Source: Buddleja alternifolia
Taxonomy: Eukaryota > Streptophyta > Magnoliopsida > Lamiales > Scrophulariaceae
Assembly (NCBI GenBank): GCA_019426215.1
Contig: CM033396.1
Coordinates: forward strand, 24,071,101 to 24,135,100
Reading direction: 5' to 3'
Length of the DNA stretch: 64,000 nt
Positions 24,618-35,596 of this stretch are shown here, piece by piece; positions within the stretch are counted from its first letter, which is position 1, and the number at the start of each line of letters is the position of its first letter. The notes under the pieces were generated by a model that worked only from the letters and a program-made list of their open reading frames with translations, made no database searches and had not been told where the DNA came from. The position numbers and the translations under genes are program-made.

Positions 24618-24895
24618 GTCTAAAATTTCGACCGAAACACCAAAATTTCGTTCGACTTTGGATTTCGGGGATTTCGGGGGGTTTCGAAGCGAAATCGAAC
24701 CTTCGATCCAATTTTGCAGAATATCTTCCGAAATTGATGATCTAACCCGAAATTTTCGGTCGAAACCTGAAATTTCCCCGAAATTGAAAATATTTTTGGC
24801 AAATATCCATCGAAAATTTCGGCCAAAACCCGATATTTCCCGAAAATATTTACTGAAACTGAAATTTCGGCTGATTTTTTTTTTATATTTTTATT
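24618..24895 (+). repeat. Cluster of CGAAATTTCGG-type short palindromes
   Basis: Over about 280 bp, forms of CCGAAATTTCGG (AAATTTCGACCGAAA, GAAATTTTCGGTCGAAA, GAAAATTTCGGCCAAAA and others) recur in both orientations, ending in a T-rich tract. It separates the Copia remnant from the truncated Gypsy LTR copy. Confidence 0.7.
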
Positions 24896-24896
24896 T

Positions 24897-26017
24897 TTTT
24901 GAAAATCACTCACATATAGTGTTCTATTTAAAATTGGCTTGCATGGCCATTGTTCTACAATATTAGACTCTCATCAAGGCCTTAAGAAAATCTAATACGA
25001 AACAATACCATACTCAGCAAAATAAACATGTAAATGAAAGTAATTAAAACTCCCTCAAGTGATGATGATGGATCCTTGCTTTGAAACTGCATCCTTAATC
25101 CTCTCTCTTGTGCCCCCTCCAAAAGTGATGAAGAATGGTGATGAATGATGATGGGTGAAGAGTAAATGGCCAGATGCCCCTCCTCCAAGATGTGTTTTTT
25201 GTCCAAGTGAAGAAAATGCCTTAGAAGGACCAGGAAAATTCTGGGATCCCTAGCGTGTGTTTTCCTTTCCCCCCCTAGTTGTCCTCCACTACTCTAAGTG
25301 AGTAGTATAAAATTCCATAAAAGTAGATTACTAAGAAACAACACTTATGACATCACCTCCCTAATGTGATGCACTCTCCTTGGCTTTAAATGTTCCATTC
25401 CCCCCATCAAATGGATGATCTTTTGGCTGAAGGAATCAAAACTCGGGTTGCGGTGGTCACGCCTAGGCGTGGGAATTACGGCGCTGGGCGCCGCTGACAG
25501 AATGCTGAAAGTAAATGCAATGTGTCCTGCGCAGCAAAAAAAATGTTTTTGTTATTTCATCATAACTCTCTCCACGAAACTCCGATTTGGATGATTCAAG
25601 TCCTCATTTGAAGCTAACACATAGTTCTACAACATTGTAGAAGGGAACTTCATCCAATTCGGTCTCTAAACATACGGAAATAGCGCTCGAACGTGGAAAG
25701 TGGTGCAGATACGGCGCCCAGGCGTGGATAGTACGGCGCCTAGGCGTGGACAGCAGAATGTTGACGTTATTTGCATCTTGTCCGGCGCCTGGGCGTGGTA
25801 ATACTGGCGCCTGGGCATGGACGACAGAAGCAAATTGGCCTGAACTTGTTTTATACGTCGTTTTTCGCCTCGTTTCTTCGTATGCTCAAATTTATCACCT
25901 GTAATCACTTAACACCCTGCTTAATGCAAATGTGGCATGATTTTGTCAATAAATGAATCCATAGCATAAGTCCCATGGGCTTAAAAACACGTAAAAATGC
26001 CTCTTATCAACACCCCA
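24897..26017 (-). repeat. Truncated second copy of the Athila-like LTR
   Basis: This aligns with 3,293-4,380; the first 640 bp of the LTR are missing. From 24,900 to 25,560 it has many one-base insertions and deletions in homopolymers relative to the other two LTRs. From 25,560 on it is nearly identical. The five- and six-base runs that differ look like uncorrected long-read errors. The segment is probably an assembly duplicate of the 3' LTR. Confidence 0.8.
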
Positions 26018-27617
26018 CACTTATCAATTGATCGTCCTCGAGCAATAAGAGTTTTAAGATAAGGAAACATCATCAATCAAAGAGAGAAACAAAAAGAAAA
26101 CTACCTAACTCACTTTCGTGGAGTAAACGGTTGCATTTAGCGAATGCAACAAGCCTTTGAACCTTTGAGTTACCTCAAAGGACGAGTTATAGTCTCGTGA
26201 GGGTTTGCAGACGATATACCCCACAAAATCGAAAGATTTTCAACCCCGATCACTCAACGTAAATTACAATGATTAATAGCACACAATGGTACGAATTCAC
26301 CTGTTTAAGCTCAAGTTACATATATATACACGTCACCCACTTGCTCATGTTACGCCTTAACATCGAAAAGATCATCCTAAGGGTGTAGTGTAATAAATCT
26401 CAAGTATTATAGTCGAGTGGCATTCTTACCACTTTTCAAGCATTAACCCCATATTTATCAACTTTTGATTATTCACATGGTACGAGAATTGAATACAACT
26501 TCATAGCCACTTAAAAATTCATCACTTCATTCCACTTTCGACTTTAACTTATGCACTTTCAACTCGAAACATTAGAGGCTAGACCATGTGCAATGTTCGA
26601 TCCTCTTAGGCTTTCTATGACACCCGTGTAACGAGCTTTAGGCCAATAACTCCTAAACCAGACGGCTTTCGGGTATCAAATGTAGAGACATTCCTAAGGG
26701 CTTAATCGCTCGAGTGTCAAAGGCCACAAAATCAAACTAGGTCCTTATTTACTTAACACTTGCATTGGCTTGAGCTCTAGCTCAAATTAGCTTAATAGTA
26801 CAGTATTCTAGGCATGGTGCTCTTTGCCCCCAGTATCTATTAAGCCTGACTTTTTCAGTCATACCAATGTTCAACCTCTTTTTATTATTATAAGCACACG
26901 AAGTTAACGTTCTCAACTCATAACACATGTGAAAATTCTAAGTTGATATTTCCGGGATCAAGCCTTTAAGTGTTTCAAAATTGTTGCCCACTCAACTCCT
27001 CTACCCTCGATTTATGTGCATATGTGAATCATCTTAAGGTAATCTAGTCTAGTTAGGGTCTCACAAACAAGGAATTGCGTGTATAGCCATTAAAAACCAA
27101 ATTGAAAACCAAATTGATAGAGAATGCATACCATGTATTCACGTTAACCATGCTCAATTCATCAAGTGACGGATTGAAATTCTATCCAAAGAAAAAAAAA
27201 ATTCACAAAATGCACAAGCTCACATGTAGATGTGTGCCATCCCCCAAACTTGGACTGAGTTATCTAAAACACCCCCCAAACTTAACATGAACATTGGCCC
27301 CAATGTTCGAAAGAAAATAAGGGTAAAGTACACATCACCATAGGGGAGCTGAAAAGCAAACCCGAGTCCACTTAAGGCAATCGAGTCCAAGGATGGCAAT
27401 CACTGTGTCGATCACTACATAGGTAAAAAAAATGCTAGCCATACAAAGCATCAAACATTGGATAGAATAGAAGAAAACAAACGAGACGAACAAAAACGAG
27501 AAACATGCATGGAAAGAAAAATCAAGCATCCAAACATAAAACATAAAATCCAACAACCCAACAAAAGATAACCAAAAAAAAAAAACGAAACATGCATGGA
27601 AATAAAACAAGATAAGC
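26018..27617 (-). other. 3' untranslated internal region of the Athila-like element, second copy
   Basis: Near-identical to 4,381-5,995, with the purine tract next to the LTR and the same internal G-rich tracts on the minus strand. No coding frame is supported. Confidence 0.75.
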
Positions 27618-28898
27618 CTAATCTGTAGTGCCAAAACGGTCAATGTAGTCCTCATCCGTTCCGCCGAGATCATCCAAATCAATCAACGGGCTACCCTCAT
27701 CATTATGAGCCTCATCATCACCTCCTACAGGAACGAGAGCACCTGACTCGTGCAAATCTGCGGGCTGCTGAGGCGGGGGGTGCGGGTAAGGTGGAGGAGT
27801 AGAATAATCAAATGGCCCCCGACCGACAAACTCATTATGCTCGACAAGAAGCTGACGGAAATAAGCACAAGTGTCGGACATGACCACCCTCATCTCATCT
27901 CGCAACTCATCCCTCAATTCATCCTTTAGTTGTCTAATGGCGGCGGCATCCATAGGTGGAACTGGGAAGAACTAGTAGACCGGGAGAAGACGGCGAGGCC
28001 TCTTGGAAGCGGCTTCGGTGGGGAGCCTGTTTCATCACGACCATAGCGAGATAAGACCCGGGAGCTCTGTACGCTCCCTAGGAAGTACCGGACCTAGCAT
28101 ATTTGCATAAACTGTGATCAGCGACGAGAATGATGGATTTCTTCCGAGTGGGCCCTTCGCCCTTTTGCTTGGCCAATTCTTTGTCAATCAACGACCCCAA
28201 CTCATTCTTCAACTTCCTAAAGTGATCCGTCAAAGACTTGTGGATCACCCGGGCAAAGTCCACACTTTCTTGACATAATAGCATAGATGGGGGTGGCCCT
28301 TTCCTTGTTTGCCTCTGATCGATTGGTACTCGTATTAAATTGAATCGGATGAAGTCGAGCCAGAAAGCAGCCTCGGGAAGTAGAGCCCTACGGGCCATGA
28401 TCTTCTCCGGGTACCCACTCCCACCCCTCTCGGGCATAACCCGCAAAATATCCGACAGCTAACCCGAGGCCCCTGCATTGTAAGAGTGGTGAACTCGCAT
28501 GTCTGAGGGTGGGGGTGCCTATGCTCTCCCTAATCTGTCTCAACTCATAATCGCATGTTTGCCCCGTACCAAAAGGGTAGTCCCCAGCCATCCTCGCGTC
28601 TCAATCTCATCATAAACCCCGGAGCTGAAGAATTCCAGGACCCAGGAAGACGGATGGCCTCGGGCTTTTGGCAGAAAAACTGTAAGTGATGGAACTGTAT
28701 CAATTCGTGCACAGAGAGCTATCCCCGGGTGGTCAAATAGTGCTCCTTAATAAGGGTGCGGGGGGTGCTCAAACTCTGACACATAATTTGGACTTTGGAG
28801 TTTTCGAAACGGGTATTATCGGGAGTCTCGGGCTCATTAGAGGAACCCTCACCCACTTTTTTCTTACCCTTGGACGGTTTGTTGGTAGTTCTCGTCAT
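27618..28898 (-). pseudogene. Athila-type second ORF (env position), fuller copy with frameshifts
   Basis: The likely start is at 28,898 (MTRTTNKPSKGKKKVGEGSS), with a basic Lys-rich N-terminus, and the stop is at 27,618. About 427 codons are expected. Blocks seen: FWLDFIRFNLIRVPIDQRQTRKGPPP and VDFARVIHKSLTDHF (28,150-28,380), then the QLKDELRDELRDEMR helix, STPPPYPHPPP and the acidic tail (27,618-27,953). At least three frame changes fall between 27,955 and 28,700, mostly single-base losses in homopolymers relative to the copy at 5,996-6,686, so some may be sequence errors. The ORF lies in the env position of Athila elements, but no membrane segment or signal peptide is evident. Its role is unknown. 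Confidence 0.75.
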
Positions 28899-29038
28899 TT
28901 GCAACAACAATGGTTAAAATTATCTCAATTTCTCAACTACTCAAATCAACCCGAATGCAACCAACCCAACACAACAATCATCAATGCCCAACAACACACC
29001 AAAATCAGAGAGCAACCCACAATCCAGCAACAATCCAC

Positions 29039-29275
29039 GATCAACAGATTCCTCAATTTTAAGCAACAACCCACAGATTTAACAACAATATAGCACCAAA
29101 TTGAACAACAACAACCCCCAAATTCGACTACAACCCACAAATCGATAACAACCCACGATCAACAGATTCCTCAATTTTAAGCAACAACCCACAGATTTAA
29201 CAACAATAGAGCACCAAATTCAACAACAACAACCCCCAAATTCGATAACAACCCACAAATCCAATAAAAGTCCTC
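29039..29275 (+). repeat. 118-bp tandem repeat, two copies
   Basis: The unit starting TCAACAGATTCCTCAATTTT at 29,041 recurs at 29,159 with a few differences, including one short deletion in the second copy. Each unit is rich in CAACAACCCAC. Confidence 0.85.
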
Positions 29276-29599
29276 AAATGCAACAAAAAAAAACCCACAA
29301 TCGGACGAAGCCCCAAGTAATCCTCAAAATATAACGTAAGGCACCTACTCGTCGGCTATGAATCGGAAATGGAAGAAGGGTAAAGCCAAAACTCACCTTT
29401 TTTCCCCAAAATTATCGCACCGAGTCAGATGTGGAAGAGGAGCCGCTGTGCAGCGAGTTATGTTGATGGAAAGTGGCGGTGAAACACGGTGGAAATGGCC
29501 GGAAATGGTGAGAGTGTCGCCGGAAATCGCGTGGGAGAGGAGTTGTGAAGAGTTTGTGAAGGATTTTGACCGTTTTGACCCACATATATGTTTAAATCA

Positions 29600-29775
29600 G
29601 AAACGGGCGCCTAGGCGCGCGTGTTTGGGCGCCTAGGCGCGGGACACAGCGTACCTGGATTTTTGAGTGAAACTTTCCGCGCCTAGGCTTGGGCGGCCCT
29701 TTCAGAAACATGTTGAAACACATAGGCGCTATGGGCGCCTAGGCGCGCGTCGATAGGCGCCTAGGCGGGCTCTTC
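29600..29775 (+). repeat. Palindrome cluster GGCGCCTAGGCGCG in the spacer
   Basis: Five forms of the motif occur at about 29,604, 29,630, 29,680 (variant CGCCTAGGCTTG), 29,734 and 29,757. The core GCGCCTAGGCGC is a perfect 12-bp palindrome. The same core recurs in the LTRs and in the gag linker. Confidence 0.85.
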
Positions 29776-29978
29776 AGAAATAGTATGTAAAGAATTTCCA
29801 TTTCCTGTTTCAAAAGGGGAAAGACAAAACACTTACACAAACTAACAAAGATTTAAGACTAGAAAATAAAGCAACAAACGGGATAATAAGAGAAAAAGAA
29901 AAGGAAACGGAAAGAAAACATGGGTTGCCTCCCAAGAAGCGCTAGTTTAGAGTCATTAGCTCGACTGAAAGCGAAGAA

Positions 29979-32900
29979 TCACGAAGGGTCCGCGAGGATG
30001 AAGGACTCTTTGTCTCTCGGTCCATCCATCCCTAAGTAAGGTTTTAGACATTGAGCGTTGACCAAGAAAGTATGTCCTTTATCTGTTGTAAGCTCGATGG
30101 CGCCGGATGGATAGACATGGGAAATCAAAAATGGGCCCGACCATCGAGACTTAAGCTTCCCGGGGAAGAGTCGGAGTCGAGAGTTGTATAGCAGCACCCG
30201 CTCTCCCTTGTGGAATTCCCGGGGGAGAATATGTTTGTCATGCCACATTTTGGTCCGCTCCTTATAGAGTTTCGCGTTCTCATAGGCAAGATGACGCCAT
30301 TCTTCGAGCTCGTTGAGTTGTAGCAAACGTTGTGTACCTACACGTTGAGAGTCAAAATTTAGAAATTTAATGGCCCAATAAGCACGATGCTCAAGTTCAA
30401 CGGGCAAGTGACATGTTTTGCCAAAAACAAGACGATACGGGGACATGCTAATTGGGGTTTTATAGGCGGTCCGATAAGCCCAAAGAGCATCATCCAATTT
30501 AAGGGACCAATCCTTTCTTGATGCGTTGACAGTTTTTTCTAAAATACGCTTAATCTCCCTATTCGAGACCTCCACTTGGCCACTATTTTGTGGGTGGTAT
30601 GGGGTCGAAATTTTATGCTTCACCCCATACTTGGTCAATAAAAGTTCAAACTGCTTGTTGTAGAAGTGGGTGCCCCCGTCACTAATGATGGCTCGGGGAG
30701 TTCCAAATCGAGTAAAAATATGCTTCTTCAGAAAACGAGTGACAACCCGAGCATCATTAGTAGGCAAGGCCACGACTTCCACCCATTTGGAGACATAGTC
30801 TACCGCAACAAGGATATATTTATTTGAACAAGAACTGGGGAAATGGCCCATGAAATCCACACCCCATACATCAAACAACTCACACTCTAACATGCTATTT
30901 AAGGGCGTTTCATGATGTTTAGAGATGTTCCCCATTCGTTGACAGCGATCACAAGATTTGACATAATGATGTGCATCTTTAACAAGAGTAGGCCAGAAGA
31001 AACCTGATTGGAGGATCTTAGCTACCGTTTTGGAAGGCCCAAAATGGCCACCCACCGCCATATCATGACAATGAGATAGGATAGCATGCACGTCTGTTTC
31101 GGGTATGCAACGTCGAATTAAGCCATCTGCACAAACTTTGAATAGAAAGGGTTCGTCCCAAAGATATTGCTTCACATCAAATAGAAATTTCTTCTTTTGA
31201 TGAAAAGTGATATCCGGAGGAAGACGGCTCGTAACAATGTAATTGGCAAAGTTAGCATACCAAGGTGAAATTTTGTCAGAAATAGCAAGGAGGTGTTCAT
31301 CCGGGAATTCCTCACGAATTGGTATCTCATCTAACGGATCATTCACTAGCTCTAATCGTGAGAGGTGGTCGGCTACTACATTTTCGGTGCCTTTCTTGTC
31401 TTTTATCTCTAAATCAAATTCTTGGAGTAACAAAATCCACCTAAGAAGTCTTGGTTTAGCATATTTCTTGGCAAGCAAATATTTTAAAGCCGAATGATCG
31501 GTGTAAACTATCACTTTGTTTAGCACGAGGTAAGAGTGGAATTTATCGAATGCAAAGATTATGGCTAGTAATTCTTTTTCCGTGGTGGCATAATTCAATT
31601 GTGCATCGGTAAGAGTTTTACTAGCATAGTAAATGGTTCGAAATACCTTCTCCTTCCTTTGGCCAAGGACCGCTCCAACCGCGGTGTCACTCGCATCACA
31701 CATCAACTCGAATGGTAAGCTCCAATCGGGGGGTGACATGATAGGGGCGGAAACTAAGCGTTCCTTCAAATCAAGAAAGGCCTGCATACAAGAAGAATTG
31801 AAATCAAAAGGTGCATCTTTGACAAGCAAATTAGACAACGGTTTCGCAATTTTAGAGAAATTCAAGATGAATCGCCTATAGAAACCGGCATGCCCGAGAA
31901 ATCTCCTAATAGCTTTTACCGAAATGGGCGGGGGAAGTTTTTCAATGACCTCAATCTTGGCTTGGTCCACTTCGATCCCTTTTTGAGAGATCTTGTGGCC
32001 AAGCACAATCCTCTCCCGGACCATTAAATGACATTTTTCCCAATTCAAAACAAGGTTGGTTTCCTCACAACGTTTAAGCACAACATTTAAATGAGCAAGA
32101 CAAATATCAAAAGTTGTTCCGAATACAGAAAAATCATCCATAAAAATTTCAAGGAAATCTTCAACCATATCATGAAAAATAGCCATCATGCATCTTTGAA
32201 AAGTGGCCGGGGCATTACACAAGCCAAATGGCATCCTTCTATAAGCAAATGTGCCATAAGGACAAGTGAAAGTGGTTTTCTCTTGGTCCTCGGGATCTAT
32301 GGCAATTTGATTATAGCCGGAGTAACCATCTAGAAAACAATAGAAATCATGCCTGGCTAATCGTTCAAGCATTTGGTCAATAAAGGGGAGAGGGAAATGA
32401 TCCTTACGGGTGGCATCATTCAACTTACGGTAATCTATACACACACGCCACCCACTAATTATACGAGTTGGGATTAGCTCATTATTCGCATTCTCAATTA
32501 CCGTTATCCCCCCTTTCTTAGGCACCACTTGGGTAGGGCTCACCCACGCACTATCAGAAATAGGATAGATTATACCTGAGTCGAGCAGTTTAATCACTTC
32601 CTTCTTTACTACCTCTTGGATTTGTGGGTTTGACCTCCTTTGGGGTTGGCGTGTAGGCTTGGTGGAGTCCTCCATAAGTATTTTGTGCATACATATCGCT
32701 GGACTAATGCCTTTGATGTCCGCAAGTTTCCACCCAAAAGCCCGTTTGTGAGATCTCAACACCGTCATTAATTGCTCTTCTTGTGATCCTGAAAGAGATG
32801 AGGAAATGATCAATGGGAGTGTTTCATAGTCGTTCAAGTACACATATTTAAGGTGAGAGGGGAGGGGTTTGAGTTCGAGAGAGAGGGGTTCTTCAATAGA

Positions 32901-34916
32901 TGGGCGAGGTGCTCCTGACAATGATCTATCAACTTTGATGGAGCCTCCCGAATGAGAGGAAGATTTGTACTCCAAGCTTAGAACTCTTTCCACTAGATCA
33001 TCTCTTTCCGAGTCCACTTGCATGGATTTCATAAGATCCTGTTCGAGAGAATTTTCAATTGTATTGTCCTGTAAATACTCAACAATCAACTGGTCAAATG
33101 TATCAATTCGATAACATGAGTCATGATCAATAGGGTGTTTAAGGACTTTGTAAACATCAAAGGTAACTTTGTCATCGCCCACATTCAAGGTAAGCTTACC
33201 ATTAGCAATGTCAATCACCGCCTTACCCGTGGCTAGGAATGGTCTCCCTAGGATTAATGGTACCTCCACATCTTCTTCCATATCGAGTACCACGAAATCA
33301 ACGGGAAAATAAAACTTGTCGACTTGGACAAGAACGTCTTCAATTATCCCCTTGGGCCTCTTGATTGATCGGTCGGCTAGTTGAAGGCTCATTGAGGTCG
33401 GCTTGGGATTTCCAAGGCCTAGCTTTTTAAATAGTGAGTATGGAAGAAGATTGATGCTGGCCCCCGAGTCACATAACACCTTCTTGAACGATAAGGACCC
33501 AATCGTGCACGGGATTGTGAGGCTCCCGGGATCTTGGAGCTTAGTTGGCAATTTATTGAGCAATACGGCGGAGCATTCTTCCGTGAGGCACACCGTCTCA
33601 TTCTCCTCCCACTTCTGCTTGTTGGAGAGTATGTCCTTGAAGAACTTCACATAATTCGGCATTTGGAGAATGGCGTCAATAAACGGAATATTAATTCTCA
33701 CTTCCCGAAGGATTGGAAAAATTCGAAGAAAGCTCGGATCCATCTCCTTTTTCTTCTTTTTGTGAGCATTTGGGAAAGGGAGACGAACTTCGATAGGGGG
33801 AGAAAGCGTTGGATTAGACGGATGAAAACCTACTGAAACAGGGGGCGGCGCCTGGGCGCGTATATTGGCGCCTAGGCGCGGATCTGTAGGCGCCTGGGCG
33901 TGCATGTCGGGGCGCTCGGGCGCGGGATTCAGAACAGATGCATCTGGCAGGGTTGTGGGTGGCGCCTGGGCGCCGTCAGAAGGGCGCTCGGGCGCGGAAA
34001 ACAAAGAATCTTGTCCAGAGCAGGGGAGATCTGGCGCCTGGGCGTGCATCTCGGGGTGCTCGGGCGCGGATGTATTGGCAATGTCACTCTCTATTTGTTT
34101 TCCACTTCTCAAGGTTATGGCATTGCATTGAGCCTTCGGGTTCTTTTCCGTGTCACTTGGGAGAGTCCCCGGGGCTCTACCGTTAACCGCATTAGACAGT
34201 TGCCCCACTTGTGTTCGCAAATCCTTCATCTCCATACACATATCCTTTATCATACCCCGAAGTTCGTTGAAAGATGTATCAGACTTTTTCATGTGAGCAT
34301 CTAGTTTCTCATCGATTGTGGGAGGTCGCATTTGCACTTGACCTTGACCTTGTCCATTGAAATTGCCTTGCCTCGAGGGTGGGTTATTGAAAGGTGGCCG
34401 TGGAGCTTGATAGATCCCCGGTTGTGCGTTCTGTGCGGGGTTGGGCCTTTTTGGAAAATTCTCGGGTACATGAAAGTTCACCCGAGGTTGATTTTGATTC
34501 CCCACGTAATTAACGTTGCCAACCTCCGGTTCCAAGACTACTACTCCCTCAACTACTTCCTCAATACAAGCAACCTTTTTAGAGGATGAGGCCTCTTCAT
34601 CGTCGGGGTAAAGCTCGTCTTCTCGGGCCAGCTGTTCGACTTTGTCCCATACACTTTGACAGTCTAACCCAAGGAGATCTCCTCCCGCACCCGCGTTGAG
34701 TCTATGCCGAATACGTGACCTAACCCCATCATAGAAATTGAGTACTTGTTCATTCAACCCAAAATTATGATCGGGACATTTACGGAGCATGCCCTTATAT
34801 CTAGCCCAAGTCTCGGCTAAAGACTCATTGCTCCTTTGCCTAAACCCTTTTATATTACTCCGGAGCTCATTGATTTTAGAGGGTGGGAAGAATTTATTTA
34901 AAAAGGCATCGACCAA
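29979..34916 (-). CDS. Athila-like Gypsy gag (C-part) - protease - RT - RNase H - integrase polyprotein
   Basis: One open frame of 1,645 residues read leftwards. Gag sequence ([20 protein letters not shown]) covers residues 1-130. A Pro/Ala-rich linker with repeated APERP and HAQAP follows (about 270-370). The aspartic protease has CDSGAS with Asp at 483. RT spans about 740-960 with YSGYNQIAI and the FMDD box at 925-928. RNase H has CDAS with Asp at 1,074. Integrase has a zinc-binding part ([12 protein letters not shown] ... CDRC, about 1,285-1,320) and core residues Asp 1,354, Asp 1,413 and Glu 1,449 (correct D-35-E spacing), then a C-terminal domain without chromodomain. All catalytic residues look intact. 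The frame is preceded, in frame, by gag N-terminal codons beyond a single TAG at 34,959-34,961. The Met at 34,916 is therefore probably not the native start. Confidence 0.95.
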   Translation of the reverse strand: MVDAFLNKFFPPSKINELRSNIKGFRQRSNESLAETWARYKGMLRKCPDHNFGLNEQVLNFYDGVRSRIRHRLNAGAGGDLLGLDCQSVWDKVEQLAREDELYPDDEEASSSKKVACIEEVVEGVVVLEPEVGNVNYVGNQNQPRVNFHVPENFPKRPNPAQNAQPGIYQAPRPPFNNPPSRQGNFNGQGQGQVQMRPPTIDEKLDAHMKKSDTSFNELRGMIKDMCMEMKDLRTQVGQLSNAVNGRAPGTLPSDTEKNPKAQCNAITLRSGKQIESDIANTSAPEHPEMHAQAPDLPCSGQDSLFSAPERPSDGAQAPPTTLPDASVLNPAPERPDMHAQAPTDPRLGANIRAQAPPPVSVGFHPSNPTLSPPIEVRLPFPNAHKKKKKEMDPSFLRIFPILREVRINIPFIDAILQMPNYVKFFKDILSNKQKWEENETVCLTEECSAVLLNKLPTKLQDPGSLTIPCTIGSLSFKKVLCDSGASINLLPYSLFKKLGLGNPKPTSMSLQLADRSIKRPKGIIEDVLVQVDKFYFPVDFVVLDMEEDVEVPLILGRPFLATGKAVIDIANGKLTLNVGDDKVTFDVYKVLKHPIDHDSCYRIDTFDQLIVEYLQDNTIENSLEQDLMKSMQVDSERDDLVERVLSLEYKSSSHSGGSIKVDRSLSGAPRPSIEEPLSLELKPLPSHLKYVYLNDYETLPLIISSSLSGSQEEQLMTVLRSHKRAFGWKLADIKGISPAICMHKILMEDSTKPTRQPQRRSNPQIQEVVKKEVIKLLDSGIIYPISDSAWVSPTQVVPKKGGITVIENANNELIPTRIISGWRVCIDYRKLNDATRKDHFPLPFIDQMLERLARHDFYCFLDGYSGYNQIAIDPEDQEKTTFTCPYGTFAYRRMPFGLCNAPATFQRCMMAIFHDMVEDFLEIFMDDFSVFGTTFDICLAHLNVVLKRCEETNLVLNWEKCHLMVRERIVLGHKISQKGIEVDQAKIEVIEKLPPPISVKAIRRFLGHAGFYRRFILNFSKIAKPLSNLLVKDAPFDFNSSCMQAFLDLKERLVSAPIMSPPDWSLPFELMCDASDTAVGAVLGQRKEKVFRTIYYASKTLTDAQLNYATTEKELLAIIFAFDKFHSYLVLNKVIVYTDHSALKYLLAKKYAKPRLLRWILLLQEFDLEIKDKKGTENVVADHLSRLELVNDPLDEIPIREEFPDEHLLAISDKISPWYANFANYIVTSRLPPDITFHQKKKFLFDVKQYLWDEPFLFKVCADGLIRRCIPETDVHAILSHCHDMAVGGHFGPSKTVAKILQSGFFWPTLVKDAHHYVKSCDRCQRMGNISKHHETPLNSMLECELFDVWGVDFMGHFPSSCSNKYILVAVDYVSKWVEVVALPTNDARVVTRFLKKHIFTRFGTPRAIISDGGTHFYNKQFELLLTKYGVKHKISTPYHPQNSGQVEVSNREIKRILEKTVNASRKDWSLKLDDALWAYRTAYKTPISMSPYRLVFGKTCHLPVELEHRAYWAIKFLNFDSQRVGTQRLLQLNELEEWRHLAYENAKLYKERTKMWHDKHILPREFHKGERVLLYNSRLRLFPGKLKSRWSGPFLISHVYPSGAIELTTDKGHTFLVNAQCLKPYLGMDGPRDKESFILADPS
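33840..34080 (-). repeat. Palindrome cluster inside the gag-protease linker
   Basis: Eight GC-rich motifs (GGCGCCTGGGCGCG, GGCGCCTAGGCGCG, GGCGCTCGGGCGCGG and variants) lie at about 33,845, 33,866, 33,888, 33,910, 33,960, 33,982, 34,032 and 34,055. On the coding strand they encode the repeated peptides HAQAP and APERP. Confidence 0.85.
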
Positions 34917-34958
34917 CTCACCCCATGTTGTAATAGATTGTGGAGGTAAGGATTTGTA

Positions 34959-35435
34959 CTATGTTGTCGCCCTATCCTTCAATGAGAAATGGAAAACTCT
35001 TAGACGAATTGCATCAAGATCCCGTGGGTGAAATTGAATGGTCACAAGAGCAACGTCTATAGTCTCTAAATGAGCATGAGCTGATTCGTCCGGTTCTCCA
35101 TAGAAAGGTTCTCCTTGCACCATATTAAAAATGTGAGCCGGAATGTGGTAGTTTGGTGCAAAGAAGTTAGGCACGACCACGGGCCCCGGAATAGTATGGA
35201 CCCTAGGTGGTAAGCTACCCCGAACCGACGGGAGTTGTGGAGGAGGTACCGCTTGCATGGCTTGTAGAACACCTTGTAACCACTCCCTAGTTTCCGGTGA
35301 GTTCATGTCCGGGAAATTTCCATTCGGGTTTTGGTTGAGATTATTGGCCATTTCTCTTGCTCGCCTACTAGTCCGAAGAACTCGTTCAATTTCGGGCTCT
35401 AACTCGTAAAGAGACTTGTTTGAGGAGCGGGTCAT
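34959..35435 (-). pseudogene. Athila-like gag N-terminal part, ended by a premature TAG
   Basis: This is the true N-terminus of the polyprotein. The likely start ATG is at 35,433-35,435 (MTRSSNKSLYELEPEIERVL), 137 bases downstream of the primer site. It reads through an Asn-rich part, PPQLPSVRGSLPPRVHTIPG and the gag core FNMVQGEPFYGEPDESAHAHL ending FSLKDRATT. The TAG at 34,959-34,961 is in the same frame as the downstream 1,645-codon frame. At this place Gypsy gag proteins usually have Trp, so TGG to TAG is the likely change. An upstream Met at 35,486 belongs to the leader and is less likely. Confidence 0.85.
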
Positions 35436-35571
35436 GCACCTCAAGAACCTAACAATTAAATACAAGAACAAAATTAGACTAAACACGAAAATAAAAGAGA
35501 ATCAAGAAATAAATGAAAACTAAGAATTATAAAAAAATGTAAACGAAAATAAAAAAACTAAAATAAACAAT

Positions 35572-35590
35572 GTCCCCGGCAACGGCGCCA
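35572..35590 (-). other. Primer binding site (tRNA-Asp type)
   Basis: The minus strand reads TGGCGCCGTTGCCGGGGAC six bases after the 5' LTR end. This is the primer site commonly found in plant Athila and Tat elements and fits the 3' end of tRNA-Asp. Confidence 0.9.
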
Positions 35591-35596
35591 AAAACT

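Larger units (their letters stand above)
28899..29978 (-). other. Spacer between gag-pol and the second ORF
   Basis: A non-coding spacer. It contains AAC/CCCA-rich sequence with a 118-bp tandem repeat (29,039-29,275) and a group of GCGCCTAGGCGC palindromes (29,600-29,775). A GGGTTGCCTCCCAAGAAGCGC block at 29,920-29,945 is a conserved non-coding block I recognise downstream of pol in plant Athila-like elements. The ORF at 29,358-29,636 (plus) crosses the palindromes and is not supported. Confidence 0.65.

Noticed and set aside
24640..24966. C-terminal part of the 24,490-24,966 ORF as a new protein domain
   Set aside because: It is translated from the CGAAATTTCGG repeat field and the truncated Gypsy LTR copy; only the first 40 residues are Copia.
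29039..29275. CRISPR-like or satellite array
   Set aside because: Only two 118-bp units without spacers; an ordinary tandem repeat in a plant Gypsy element.
29358..29636. Plus-strand 92-codon ORF as a gene
   Set aside because: It runs over the element spacer and the palindrome cluster and has no recognisable protein features.
29979..34916. Chromovirus assignment for the large Gypsy element
   Set aside because: The integrase C-terminus has no chromodomain, and the primer site is of the tRNA-Asp type used by Athila and Tat.
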